From the NCBI GenBank assembly GCA_046160305.1, contig JBJXGX010000151.1, forward strand, positions 44,175 through 108,174: a stretch of 64,000 bases of DNA, given 5' to 3'. The position numbers were made by a program, and so were the translations under genes. The DNA comes from SHXR01 sp046160305. GTDB taxonomy: Bacteria > Pseudomonadota > Gammaproteobacteria > Burkholderiales > SG8-39. Position 1 is the first letter of the stretch; the number at the start of each line of letters is the position of its first letter. Shown in pieces: positions 1 to 8,261 of this stretch. Below the pieces are notes generated by a model that had not been told where the DNA came from, made no database searches, and saw only the letters and a list, made by a program, of their open reading frames with translations.

Positions 1-1
1 T

Positions 2-880
2 CATCCCTACGCGGTGATCCATCGCGCTGACTTGCACAAAGTGTTGGTGGATGCGGTCAAGGCGTCGCCCCTGGCGACCGTGTCCACGAGCGTCAAGATT
101 GCGCGCTACGAAGATCAAGCCGATCGGGTCGTTGTCGAAACCGACGCCGGCAAACGCTACGAAGGTGCGGCGCTGATCGGTGCGGATGGTCTGTGGTCGC
201 GGGTCCGCACGCAGATGCGGGATGACGGCAAGCCGCGTGTCTCGGGCCACATCGCCTATCGCGGCGTGATTCCGACGCCGGACGTACCCGCGCACCTTCA
301 GGAGAACAACGTCGTGCTGTGGGCCGGACCGAAGACGCATCTGGTGCACTATCCGCTGCATCGCGGTGATGTGTACAACCTCGTGGTGGTCTTTCACAGC
401 GATCGCTACGAGGAGGGCTGGGACACCTATGGCGATCCCGAGGAGTTGCATCTCAAATTCCGCGATCAGCACCCGAGGGTGCGCGAATTCCTCTCGATGG
501 TCAACGCGTGGAAGATGTGGGTGCTCTGCGATCGCGAGCCGGTACGCGATTGGACCAAAGGCCGGGTGACATTGCTTGGCGATGCCGCACATCCGATGCT
601 GCAATATCTTGCGCAGGGTGCATGCATGGCGATCGAAGACGCTTGTGTGCTCGCCAAACAGTATGCGGATTCGTCCGACCAACCGAACGCCGCATTCCTG
701 CGCTATCAGCAGGCTCGCTACCTGCGGACCACGCGCGTGCAGGTCACCGCGCGGCTCTACGGCGATCTCTACCATGCCGCGGATGCGACGGCCGATTTTC
801 GCCGGCAGATGTTGCATGGTCGCACAGCCGAGCAGGCCTATAACGGCATGGCGTGGTTGTACGACGGTGTCACGGTGTGA
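2..880 (+). CDS. 3-hydroxybenzoate 6-hydroxylase-like FAD monooxygenase (5' end outside window)
   Basis: This is the C-terminal 292 residues of a class A flavoprotein aromatic hydroxylase; the frame is open to the left edge, so the N-terminal FAD-binding GxGxxG segment lies outside the window. It reads in with HPYAVIHRADLH, which is typical of salicylate/3-hydroxybenzoate hydroxylases. A GADGLWSRVR segment (the DG motif contacting FAD and NADPH) and GDAAHPMLQYLAQGACMAIEDA (the second FAD motif) follow. The overall pattern is closest to 3-hydroxybenzoate 6-hydroxylases, which make gentisate with NADH and O2. The stop overlaps the next ATG (TGATG), so translation is coupled to the carboxyltransferase. 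The family is certain; the substrate is inferred. Confidence 0.85.
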   Translation, partial: HPYAVIHRADLHKVLVDAVKASPLATVSTSVKIARYEDQADRVVVETDAGKRYEGAALIGADGLWSRVRTQMRDDGKPRVSGHIAYRGVIPTPDVPAHLQENNVVLWAGPKTHLVHYPLHRGDVYNLVVVFHSDRYEEGWDTYGDPEELHLKFRDQHPRVREFLSMVNAWKMWVLCDREPVRDWTKGRVTLLGDAAHPMLQYLAQGACMAIEDACVLAKQYADSSDQPNAAFLRYQQARYLRTTRVQVTARLYGDLYHAADATADFRRQMLHGRTAEQAYNGMAWLYDGVTV

Positions 881-2721
881 TGGCGGCGTCCGGCGCGCGC
901 ATCGCTGTTCGCTCGCCGTTGGTCGGCACCGTCGTCAGTATCAATGTTGCGATCGGCGATATCGTGCGCCCCGGACAATCGATCGCGGTCATCGAATCGA
1001 TGAAGATGCACCATGTGGTCGAAGCGGCCTGTCACGGTCGCGTGCGCAGCATTGAAGTATCGCCGGACGACACGCTGGAAGACGGCGCGGCGATCGTTTT
1101 CATCGACCAGACTGCAGGCGATTCGGTGGTCGCAATATCGATCGAGGCGGCGGATCTCGATGCGATCCGAGCGGATCTGGCCGACGTGCGCGCGCGCCAT
1201 GCTTTCGGCCTGGATGAGCACCGACCGGATGCGGTCGCGCGCCGTCGCAAGACAGGTCAACGCACCGCGCGCGAGAACATCGCCGATCTGATCGATGCAG
1301 GCAGCTTCATCGAGTATGGTGCGCTCGCGCTCGCGGCACAACGAAGAAGGCGCTCACTCGACGAGTTGATGAAGATGAGTCCGGCCGACGGGCTCGTCGC
1401 CGGGATCGGGTCGATCAACGGCACGCTGTTCGACGAGGCCCACGCACGATCGCTCGTCATGGCGTACGACTACACGGTGCTCGCCGGCACGCAAGGCCTG
1501 ATGAATCACAAGAAGACCGACCGCATGTTGGGTCTGGCCGCGCAATGGAAGCTGCCGATCGTGTGGTTCGTCGAAGGCGGGGGCGGGCGTCCGGGCGATA
1601 CCGATGCCGTCGCCGCGTCCTGGCTCGACACACCCAGCTTTGCGCGGTTCGCCGCCTTGAGCGGTGTGGCGCCGCGCATCGGCATCGTCTCCGGCCGCTG
1701 CTTCGCGGGCAACGCGGTCTTCTACGGCTGCTGTGACGTGACGATCGCAACGAAGAATTCGAACATCGGCATGGCCGGGCCCGCGATGATCGAAGGCGGC
1801 GGTCTGGGCGTCTTCGCACCGGAAGATGTCGGGCCGATCGAGGTGAACGCCGCAAATGGCGTGGTCGATCTGGTTGCCGACGACGAGGCCCACGCGGTAC
1901 GTCAGACCAGGCAACTCCTCGCGTATTTTCAAGGCGCGGTGAAGGACTGGCGATGCGGGGATCAACGGGCGCTCCGCAATGCCATCCCAGAAGACCGGCT
2001 GCGTGTGTACGACATCCGCGTCGTCATCGATACGCTTGCCGACACCGGATCGGTGCTTGAGCTGAGACGCGCCTATGGACCCGGGATGATTACCGGGTTC
2101 ATCCGTATCGAAGGCCGGCCGCTTGGGCTGATCGCCAACGATCCCAAACATCTGGGCGGTGCGATCGATGCGGAAGGCGCCGAGAAGGCCGCGCGCTTCA
2201 TGCAACTATGCGACGCGTTCGACGTACCCATTCTTTCGCTCTGCGATACGCCGGGCTTTATGGTCGGGCCGGAAAGCGAAAAGACCGCGCCGGTGCGACG
2301 CGGCTCACGCATGTTCATCACCGCCGCGAGTCTTTCGGTACCGATTTTTACCGTGGTCTTGCGCAAGGGTTATGGTCTCGGCGCGCAGGCCATGGCGGGC
2401 GGCGGATTTCATTCGCCATTCTTCACGATCGCCTGGCCGACCAGCGAATTCGGTGCGATGGGCCTGGAAGGCGCGGTGCGGCTCGCGTATCGAAAGGATC
2501 TCGCCGCGCAGCCCGAGGGCGCGGAGCGCGATGGGCTATTCAACAAGCTTGTCGGCGAGCTGTATGAGGCGGGCAAGGGAATTTCCGTCGCGAGCTTTCT
2601 CGAGATCGACGCGGTCATCGATCCGATCGAGACGCGCGGATGGATTGTCCGCGGATTGAAGTCGATGCCCGCGCGGGAGGCGAAGGACAGCAAGCGGCGA
2701 CGCATGATTGATACCTGGTAG
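880..2721 (+). CDS. Biotin-carrier/acyl-CoA carboxyltransferase fusion protein
   Basis: The 613-residue protein combines a biotinyl domain (about residues 8-75; ESMKMHH with biotin-accepting Lys42) and a PccB/AccD-like carboxyltransferase (about 120-610). The carboxyltransferase carries GQRTARENIADL, the glycine-rich GGGGRPGD and FHSPFFTIAWPTSEFGAMG. It should transfer carboxyl groups from its own carboxybiotin to an acyl-CoA. A separate biotin carboxylase must load the biotin, and none is encoded in this window. The ATG at 880 overlaps the upstream stop and removes an unconserved 9-residue extension from the GTG at 853. Its neighbour is an acyl-CoA synthetase, which suggests that acid activation is followed by carboxylation. 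The acyl substrate is unknown. Confidence 0.85.
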   Translation: MAASGARIAVRSPLVGTVVSINVAIGDIVRPGQSIAVIESMKMHHVVEAACHGRVRSIEVSPDDTLEDGAAIVFIDQTAGDSVVAISIEAADLDAIRADLADVRARHAFGLDEHRPDAVARRRKTGQRTARENIADLIDAGSFIEYGALALAAQRRRRSLDELMKMSPADGLVAGIGSINGTLFDEAHARSLVMAYDYTVLAGTQGLMNHKKTDRMLGLAAQWKLPIVWFVEGGGGRPGDTDAVAASWLDTPSFARFAALSGVAPRIGIVSGRCFAGNAVFYGCCDVTIATKNSNIGMAGPAMIEGGGLGVFAPEDVGPIEVNAANGVVDLVADDEAHAVRQTRQLLAYFQGAVKDWRCGDQRALRNAIPEDRLRVYDIRVVIDTLADTGSVLELRRAYGPGMITGFIRIEGRPLGLIANDPKHLGGAIDAEGAEKAARFMQLCDAFDVPILSLCDTPGFMVGPESEKTAPVRRGSRMFITAASLSVPIFTVVLRKGYGLGAQAMAGGGFHSPFFTIAWPTSEFGAMGLEGAVRLAYRKDLAAQPEGAERDGLFNKLVGELYEAGKGISVASFLEIDAVIDPIETRGWIVRGLKSMPAREAKDSKRRRMIDTW

Positions 2722-2773
2722 GCGTACGGCTTACTATCGCAGGCATCCAGCTCGACCGCAAAGGAGGACTGAC

Positions 2774-4561
2774 GTGGTTGCATCCAAGAAAAAGGCCAAT
2801 CGACCGCTCGCCAAGAAGAGCATGAAATCTGTTCAAGTGGAGCCAAGGCGGGCCAGGGGCGCGAAGGTTGGTGCGCAAGCAAAGGCCCAAAAACGAGCGC
2901 TGCCGAAACGGTCGACAACGCCAGCCCGCCGCGACAAATGGGCTGATCTCACGCCCTCGTCGGTGAATCGCGTTCCGCTGTCCCCGATCGGGTTTCTTCC
3001 GCGCGCCGCCGAGATTCATCCCGATCGCATCGCGGTCGTGCACGGCGAGCGCCAAATCACCTACCGCGAATTTCTTGAACGCGCCAAACGTCTTGGCTCC
3101 GCGTTGAAGCGACGTGGCGTGCGAAAAGGCGATGTCGTCGCGGCGATGCTGCCGAACGTACCCGCGATGCTCGATGCGCATTTCGGTGTGCCGATGATCG
3201 GGGCCGTGCTGAATGCGATCAACACGCGGCTCGACGCGGACACGATCGCCTACATTCTCGATCATGGCGAAGCAAAGGTGTTGATCACCGATCGCGAATT
3301 CGCCGGAGTCATCGGCCCGGCGCTGGCCAAGACCAAGCGCAAGATTATCGTCATTGACAATGACGATCCGCTCTATACCGGACCGGGCGAACGCGTTGGA
3401 TCGATTGAATACGAGGCGTTCCTCAAGGAAGGAACGCCGGACCTGACGTGGTCGCTTCCGGATGATGAGTACGCGCCGATCGCGCTCAACTACACGTCGG
3501 GCACCACCGGTCGACCCAAAGGCGTCGTCTATCACCACCGCGGGGCATTTCTCGAAGTATCGAACGACATCATGGGGTGGCCGCTCCCAGCCGCGCCGGT
3601 CTACCTCTGGACGCTCCCGTTGTTCCATTGCAATGGCTGGTGCTACAGCTGGGCGGTAACCGCGATGTCCGGTACGCACGTCTGCCTGCGCCGGGTGGAT
3701 CCGGTCATGGTGTTCGACCTGATTGCACGGCATCGCGTGACGCACCTGTGCGGTGCGCCGACCGTGCTCGCCATGTTGATCAATCTGCCGGCCGACCAGC
3801 GCCGCGCGTTTGATCACACGGTCGATCTGCAAACCGGCGGCTCACCGCCTCCCGCCAAAGTGCTCAAGGCCATGGAGGCGCTCGGCTTTCGCGTTCTGCA
3901 TATCTACGGCATGACGGAGCTCCATGGCGCCTCCACCACCTGCGCGCCGCAGGAATCCTGGCGCACATTGACCGATGAGGAGCATGCGATCCGCAAGGCG
4001 CGACAGGGCGTGCGCATGCCGGTGATCGATGGGCATATTGTCGGCAATCCGCGCACTTGCAAACCGGTACCGCAAGATGGCGAGTCGGTGGGCGAGATCC
4101 TGATTCGCGGCAACACCGTCATGCTGGGCTATTTGAAGGATTCGAACGCGACCGCCGAGGCATTCGCGGGCGGCTGGATGCACACCGGCGATTTGGCGGT
4201 ATGGCATCCGGACCGCTACGTTGAAATCAAGGACCGCAAAAAAGACATCATCATCTCGGGCGGCGAGAATATTTCAAGTGTCGAGATCGAAACCGCTTTG
4301 TACCGGCATCCGGCGGTTGCGCTGGCGGCGGCGGTCGCGCAGCCGGACGAGAAATGGGGCGAGGTGCCCTGCGTGTTCGTGCAATTGAAGCCGGATGCAA
4401 GCGCAACCGAAGCTGACATCATCGAGCATTGTCGCGACACGCTCGCGCGCTTCAAGCTGCCCAAGCGCGTGGTGATCGGTGCGGTGCCGGTGACCGCAAC
4501 CGGGAAGATTCAAAAATACGTGTTGCGCGAACAGGCGCGAGCGCTGGTGACGCGCGCTTGA
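2774..4561 (+). CDS. Acyl-CoA synthetase (AMP-forming, AlkK/DmdB-like)
   Basis: This 595-residue ANL-superfamily ligase activates a carboxylic acid to its CoA thioester through an acyl-adenylate. Visible motifs are the P-loop YTSGTTGRPKGVVYHH, the adenine motif HIYGMTE, GWMHTGDLAVW, the hinge DRKKDIIISGGENISS and a C-terminal TGKIQKY containing the catalytic Lys. ENISSVEIE is usual in the medium/long-chain AlkK-DmdB branch. The GTG at 2774 follows a strong AAAGGAGG site; the ATG at 2708 would overlap the upstream gene without a good ribosome site. The first 60 or so residues form an unusual Lys/Arg/Ala-rich tail before the conserved domain. It ends 14 bases from the convergent YtkA-like gene. 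Confidence 0.9.
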   Translation: MVASKKKANRPLAKKSMKSVQVEPRRARGAKVGAQAKAQKRALPKRSTTPARRDKWADLTPSSVNRVPLSPIGFLPRAAEIHPDRIAVVHGERQITYREFLERAKRLGSALKRRGVRKGDVVAAMLPNVPAMLDAHFGVPMIGAVLNAINTRLDADTIAYILDHGEAKVLITDREFAGVIGPALAKTKRKIIVIDNDDPLYTGPGERVGSIEYEAFLKEGTPDLTWSLPDDEYAPIALNYTSGTTGRPKGVVYHHRGAFLEVSNDIMGWPLPAAPVYLWTLPLFHCNGWCYSWAVTAMSGTHVCLRRVDPVMVFDLIARHRVTHLCGAPTVLAMLINLPADQRRAFDHTVDLQTGGSPPPAKVLKAMEALGFRVLHIYGMTELHGASTTCAPQESWRTLTDEEHAIRKARQGVRMPVIDGHIVGNPRTCKPVPQDGESVGEILIRGNTVMLGYLKDSNATAEAFAGGWMHTGDLAVWHPDRYVEIKDRKKDIIISGGENISSVEIETALYRHPAVALAAAVAQPDEKWGEVPCVFVQLKPDASATEADIIEHCRDTLARFKLPKRVVIGAVPVTATGKIQKYVLREQARALVTRA

Positions 4562-4574
4562 TGCGGGCGTGGCA

Positions 4575-4976
4575 TCACTTTCTCCGACCGCGACGTTCCG
4601 CCGGCTGCGCGCCTTTCTCGTCGAACTCATAGTGGAGGATGAGCTGGTCGCGTACCCGCCCGGCGAGGCGCAACTTCACCGCCCATTCCCCAAGCATCTC
4701 AAGGTCGAGCTTGGCCTCGTAATCGCCGGCGCGTTTGCCGGGTGTGGCCTTGATCGGTTTCACGTTGTGGGCCATCGGCATGGATGGCATGTCTGCTCCG
4801 ACCGTGATCGTGACGCCCTCCAACGGATGGCCACCGCGGGAGAGGTGGATCAGACAGTCGTAGACGAAGTCGGTCCCGGTCGATTTGCACGAAAGCGTCG
4901 CCTCGGTCGTTTGCGCGAACGCCGGCGCGGAGATGAATCCGGCGTACATCACAAGCATCGACAGTCGGGTTTTCAT
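4575..4976 (-). CDS. Small secreted YtkA/FixH-like protein
   Basis: The 133-residue precursor has a clear Sec signal peptide (MKTRLSMLVMYAGFISAPAFA, cut near 21/22). The mature domain contains two cysteines (30 and 41) and an MPSMPMAH stretch (Met63, 66, 68, His70), followed by a GDYEAKLDLEMLGEW segment. This pattern fits YtkA-like/FixH domains, small beta-sandwich periplasmic proteins some of which are linked to copper handling. The ATG at 4976 overlaps the stop of the upstream livM (TGATG), so it is the translationally coupled last gene of the ABC transporter operon. The next in-frame ATG upstream (5006) lies inside livM. Family assignment is by eye; a role in transport or metal handling is inference. 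Confidence 0.7.
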   Translation of the reverse strand: MKTRLSMLVMYAGFISAPAFAQTTEATLSCKSTGTDFVYDCLIHLSRGGHPLEGVTITVGADMPSMPMAHNVKPIKATPGKRAGDYEAKLDLEMLGEWAVKLRLAGRVRDQLILHYEFDEKGAQPAERRGRRK

Positions 4977-5869
4977 CACCGCCTCAACGCGCGAAAACGA
5001 ATCCAATGCACGACCTGTTCATTGAGCAGGCCGCGCGGTCGAAACACGAGCAGAACGGCCACCAGCCCGCCGAACACGATCATCCGATAGCCTTGAAACA
5101 CGCGACTGCTTTCAAGCAAGCCGATGTCGAGCATCACGCCAAGCAGCGGGCCGAACACCGTTCCGAGCCCACCGATCAACGCGTAGGCAAGACTGTGGAC
5201 GCCGAGCATGATATCGAAGTTGCGTGGCTCGACATAGGTGTTGTGATGGGCATAGAGCGCGCCCCCGAGTGCGGCCAAAGCGCCCGCGACCGCCGCGGTG
5301 GCGAGCTTGATGTGTTCCACCGGGATGCCGATCGAGCGGGCAAGCTCAGGGTCCTCGCCCAACGTTCGCAAGGTCGCGCCGAGTCGTGAACGTTCAACCA
5401 ATACGAAGCCCGCTACAACGAGCGCGACCAGTGCCCAGACGATCATCAGATACTGCTCCGGTTCGACACTCGCCTCGAATATCCATCGGATTCCGCGGAA
5501 GCCCTGTGTGCCATCGGGTCCCACCAGATCACCCGCGATCTCCCGCTGAAAGTGGATGAGCTCGAAGGCGATCCGCAGCATTTCGGCGGCGGCAAGCGTT
5601 GCCATGGAAAAGTAAAGGCCGCGCAGGCGCAGGGTCGGCAGCCCGACGAGAAACTGCGCGATCGCGCCCGCGCACATGGCAAGCAGTGCGGCGACCGGCA
5701 AAGGCATTGCGTAGATCGCGGTAGCGATCCCCGCGACATAGCCACCGATACCGAAGAACGCCTGCTGACCGAACGACATCTCACCGGTGAGGAGTAGAAG
5801 GTACGCGGACATCGCGATGAACGAGATCAAGCCGATATTCGTAAGGACCCCGATGGTGTAATCGTCCAT
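4976..5869 (-). CDS. livM: Branched-chain amino acid-type ABC transporter permease LivM (second copy)
   Basis: The 297-residue polytopic inner-membrane protein has the LivM fold: MSFGQQAFFGIGGYVAGIA near the N-terminus, LRLRGLYFSMATLAAAEMLR in the middle and a C-terminal VFGPLLGVM and FRPRGLL. It should form the transmembrane channel with a LivH partner. It lies 9 bases downstream of the second livH and overlaps the small secreted gene by one base. It is clearly divergent from the other LivM in the same operon (8245-9150), so this is not a recent duplication. Ligands for this family range from branched amino acids to aromatic acids and amides; catabolic neighbours make an aromatic acid plausible. 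Confidence 0.92.
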   Translation of the reverse strand: MDDYTIGVLTNIGLISFIAMSAYLLLLTGEMSFGQQAFFGIGGYVAGIATAIYAMPLPVAALLAMCAGAIAQFLVGLPTLRLRGLYFSMATLAAAEMLRIAFELIHFQREIAGDLVGPDGTQGFRGIRWIFEASVEPEQYLMIVWALVALVVAGFVLVERSRLGATLRTLGEDPELARSIGIPVEHIKLATAAVAGALAALGGALYAHHNTYVEPRNFDIMLGVHSLAYALIGGLGTVFGPLLGVMLDIGLLESSRVFQGYRMIVFGGLVAVLLVFRPRGLLNEQVVHWIRFRALRR

Positions 5870-5878
5870 CGATCGTGC

Positions 5879-6760
5879 TCAGGGGTGCTGCGCGGTTCGA
5901 GCCGGCAGCAGGCCGCTTGGGCGCAGCGCCAACAGTGTGAACAACAAAAGATAGGCGAGCAGGTCGCGATACTGTGGTCCGAAGAACCATTGGCTGTGGG
6001 CTTCGAGTACGCCCAGCAACAGGCCGCCTGCGACCGCACCAGGCAGCGACCCCAGGCCGCCGATCATCATGGCGAGCATCCCCTTCATCGTCGACCACAT
6101 GCCTAGCATCGGTGTCACCTGTTCATTGGTCGCGGCGATGAGGAAGCCCGCAATGCCGCCGATCGCCGACGCCAGCGCGAACACGCGAATGAAGACCGAC
6201 GGGACATTGATGCCGGAGAGCTGCGCGCCCACGCGTGAATCGATCACCGCACGCACCGCCAGCCCGAAGCGCGATCGGTACAGCAACCACCAGAGCGACG
6301 CGCAGAGAAGACTTGCGACAATCATAAGGATGAGCGATTCGACGCGGACGGTAAAGGGCCCGAACGCGATCGGCGCGCCTGTATAGAGCGCCGGGAACTC
6401 GTACAGATGCTTGGGCAACGCGAGGGTGGCGGCCTCCTCGAACTGCATCCATAAGGCGAAGCTCGCCACCATCGCGGCAATTGGCGAGCCTTTCCAGTGG
6501 GGGGCGAAGCAGAGGCGCTCCACATACGCGCCGGCCAAGGTGGCGCCCAGAATCGTCACGATCGCGAGCAGCACCAGACCGACTTGAAAATGCAGGTAGA
6601 GCCAGGCGGCGCAGTACGCACCCAGCATGATCGCAGGCCCGTACGAGAGGTTCACTCGCCTCAGCACGCCGAAGATCAGCGTGAATCCGACCGCGAGGAG
6701 CGCGTAGGTGGCGCCCGACATCAGCCCATCGAGGGTATTCTGGACGAGGTCGGCGAGCAT
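5879..6760 (-). CDS. livH: Branched-chain amino acid-type ABC transporter permease LivH (second copy)
   Basis: This LivH-type permease of 293 residues starts MLADLVQNTLDGLMSG and contains GFTLIFGVLRRVNLSYGP and a C-terminal GGLGSLPGAVAGGLLLGVLEA, both LivH hallmarks. The ATG at 6760 is preceded by GAGGAGGG at short spacing; a TTG at 6772 would place the ribosome site inside the coding region, so I prefer the ATG. It follows livF by about 20 bases and precedes the second livM by 9. It supplies one half of the second permease pair in this operon and presumably works with the shared LivG/LivF ATPases. Confidence 0.92.
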   Translation of the reverse strand: MLADLVQNTLDGLMSGATYALLAVGFTLIFGVLRRVNLSYGPAIMLGAYCAAWLYLHFQVGLVLLAIVTILGATLAGAYVERLCFAPHWKGSPIAAMVASFALWMQFEEAATLALPKHLYEFPALYTGAPIAFGPFTVRVESLILMIVASLLCASLWWLLYRSRFGLAVRAVIDSRVGAQLSGINVPSVFIRVFALASAIGGIAGFLIAATNEQVTPMLGMWSTMKGMLAMMIGGLGSLPGAVAGGLLLGVLEAHSQWFFGPQYRDLLAYLLLFTLLALRPSGLLPARTAQHP

Positions 6761-6780
6761 CGCCCTCCTCAATCAATCAT

Positions 6781-7506
6781 TCAATGTTTCGCCGATCCCA
6801 GATAAGCGCGCCGGATCACTTCGTCTTCGGCGAGCGATCCCGGATTGCCCGAGAACGTGATCTTCCCCTGCTCCATCAGGTAGAAGTGATGCGCGACCTT
6901 GAGCGCCATGTGGGCGTTCTGCTCGACGAGGAAGATCGTGGTGCCGTCGTGATTCAATTCGGCGATGATGCGAAAGATTTCTTCCACGATCAAGGGTGCG
7001 AGGCCAAGGGAAGGCTCGTCCATCAATAAAAGCCTGGGGCGCGACATCAGCGCGCGCGCGACCGCGAGCATCTGCTGCTCACCGCCTGAAAGCGTTCCCG
7101 CTTCCTGCGTCGATCGCTCTTTCAATCGCGGGAAGCGCGCAAACATTCGGTCCACATCGGTTGCGATCGCCGCTTTGTCGTTGCGCTGATACGCGCCGGC
7201 ATGCAGATTCTCGACGACACTCATCTGTGGAAAGACGAGCCGATTCTCCGGTACCAACGCGATCCCTTTTGCGACGATCGCATGGGGCTGCGCGCCGGCG
7301 ATGTCTTCACCCGCGAGACGAATGGTCCCGCGTCGAGGCTTCAGGATGCCGGCCGTCGTCATCATCAAGGTCGTCTTGCCCGCACCGTTCGGCCCGAGCA
7401 GGCAGGTGATCTTGCCCTGCGCAACATCGAGTGTGACGCCCTTCAACGCCTCGATCTGCCCGTAGGCGGTGACGATGTCGCGAATCTCGATAAGGGTGTC
7501 CGTCAC
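6781..7506 (-). CDS. livF: ABC transporter ATP-binding protein LivF
   Basis: The 241-residue ATPase has Walker A GPNGAGKTT, signature LSGGEQQML, Walker B LLLMDEPSLGLAP and a switch histidine in FLVEQNAHMA, all typical of LivF. It energises the branched-chain-amino-acid-type transporter from the cytoplasmic side. Its ATG overlaps the livG stop by four bases (ATGA at 7503-7506), the usual coupling in liv operons. It is the only LivF in the operon although two permease pairs are present. Confidence 0.95.
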   Translation of the reverse strand: MTDTLIEIRDIVTAYGQIEALKGVTLDVAQGKITCLLGPNGAGKTTLMMTTAGILKPRRGTIRLAGEDIAGAQPHAIVAKGIALVPENRLVFPQMSVVENLHAGAYQRNDKAAIATDVDRMFARFPRLKERSTQEAGTLSGGEQQMLAVARALMSRPRLLLMDEPSLGLAPLIVEEIFRIIAELNHDGTTIFLVEQNAHMALKVAHHFYLMEQGKITFSGNPGSLAEDEVIRRAYLGSAKH

Positions 7507-8261
7507 GCCGCCTCTCCGCCGAGGTAGGCCTGTCGCACCGCCCGATTGTTCTGGACTTCGGTTGGCGTTCCGTCGGCGATTTTCTGGCCGAAGTTGAGCA
7601 CGGCGATGCGGTCGGTCACACCCATCACCAGCTCCATGACATGCTCGACCAGCAGGATCGTGACGCCGCGCTCGCGCATCTTGAGGATTCGATCGCGGAG
7701 CTGACCGATTTCTTCGGAATTCATGCCGGCGGCCGGTTCATCCAGGAGCAGAAGCTTTGGGCGCGTGGCGAGTGCGCGCGCGAGCTCGAGGCGGCGCTGT
7801 TCGCCGAATGCGAGATTGGCGGCGAGCTCGTCACGCTTTTGCGCAAGATTGGAGAATTCGAGCAGCTGCGTGATCTCGTCGCGGACATTCGATTGCCCAC
7901 CGAGCCATCGCGAGAAGAAGCCGTGCTTGGTACGATCTTCGGGTGAATTCTGCGCGACCCAAAGGTTCTGCCAGACGGTGAGTTGACCGAACAGGCGAAT
8001 GTTCTGGAATGTCCGCGCGATGCCTCGCGTCAGCCGATGGTGCGTTGGGAGCGCGGCGATGTCCAAGGAATCAAACACGATATCGCCGCTGGTCACCGGA
8101 AAGAGTCCCGCGACAAGATTGACGGTCGTGCTCTTGCCCGACCCGTTCGGTCCGATCAAACCGACGATCTCGCCCGCCCTTACATCGAGCGAAAGGCCGT
8201 CGACAGCGCGCACGCCGCCAAAGAATTTCGATATGTTCTTCAGCTCAAGCAGGGCGGCCAT
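7503..8261 (-). CDS. livG: ABC transporter ATP-binding protein LivG
   Basis: The 252-residue ATPase has Walker A GPNGSGKSTT, the LivG-type helical insert (residues near 105-130, SPEDRTKHGFFSRW), signature LAFGEQRRLELARAL, Walker B LLLLDEPAAGMN and a switch motif LLVEHVMELV. It pairs with LivF as the cytoplasmic motor. The gene starts inside the end of the upstream livM (17-base overlap) and overlaps livF by four bases, so all three are translationally linked. Confidence 0.95.
   Translation of the reverse strand: MAALLELKNISKFFGGVRAVDGLSLDVRAGEIVGLIGPNGSGKSTTVNLVAGLFPVTSGDIVFDSLDIAALPTHHRLTRGIARTFQNIRLFGQLTVWQNLWVAQNSPEDRTKHGFFSRWLGGQSNVRDEITQLLEFSNLAQKRDELAANLAFGEQRRLELARALATRPKLLLLDEPAAGMNSEEIGQLRDRILKMRERGVTILLVEHVMELVMGVTDRIAVLNFGQKIADGTPTEVQNNRAVRQAYLGGEAA

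Noticed and set aside
2615..3832. 405-residue minus-strand frame opposite the acyl-CoA synthetase
   Set aside because: The plus strand carries all conserved ligase motifs; this frame has none.
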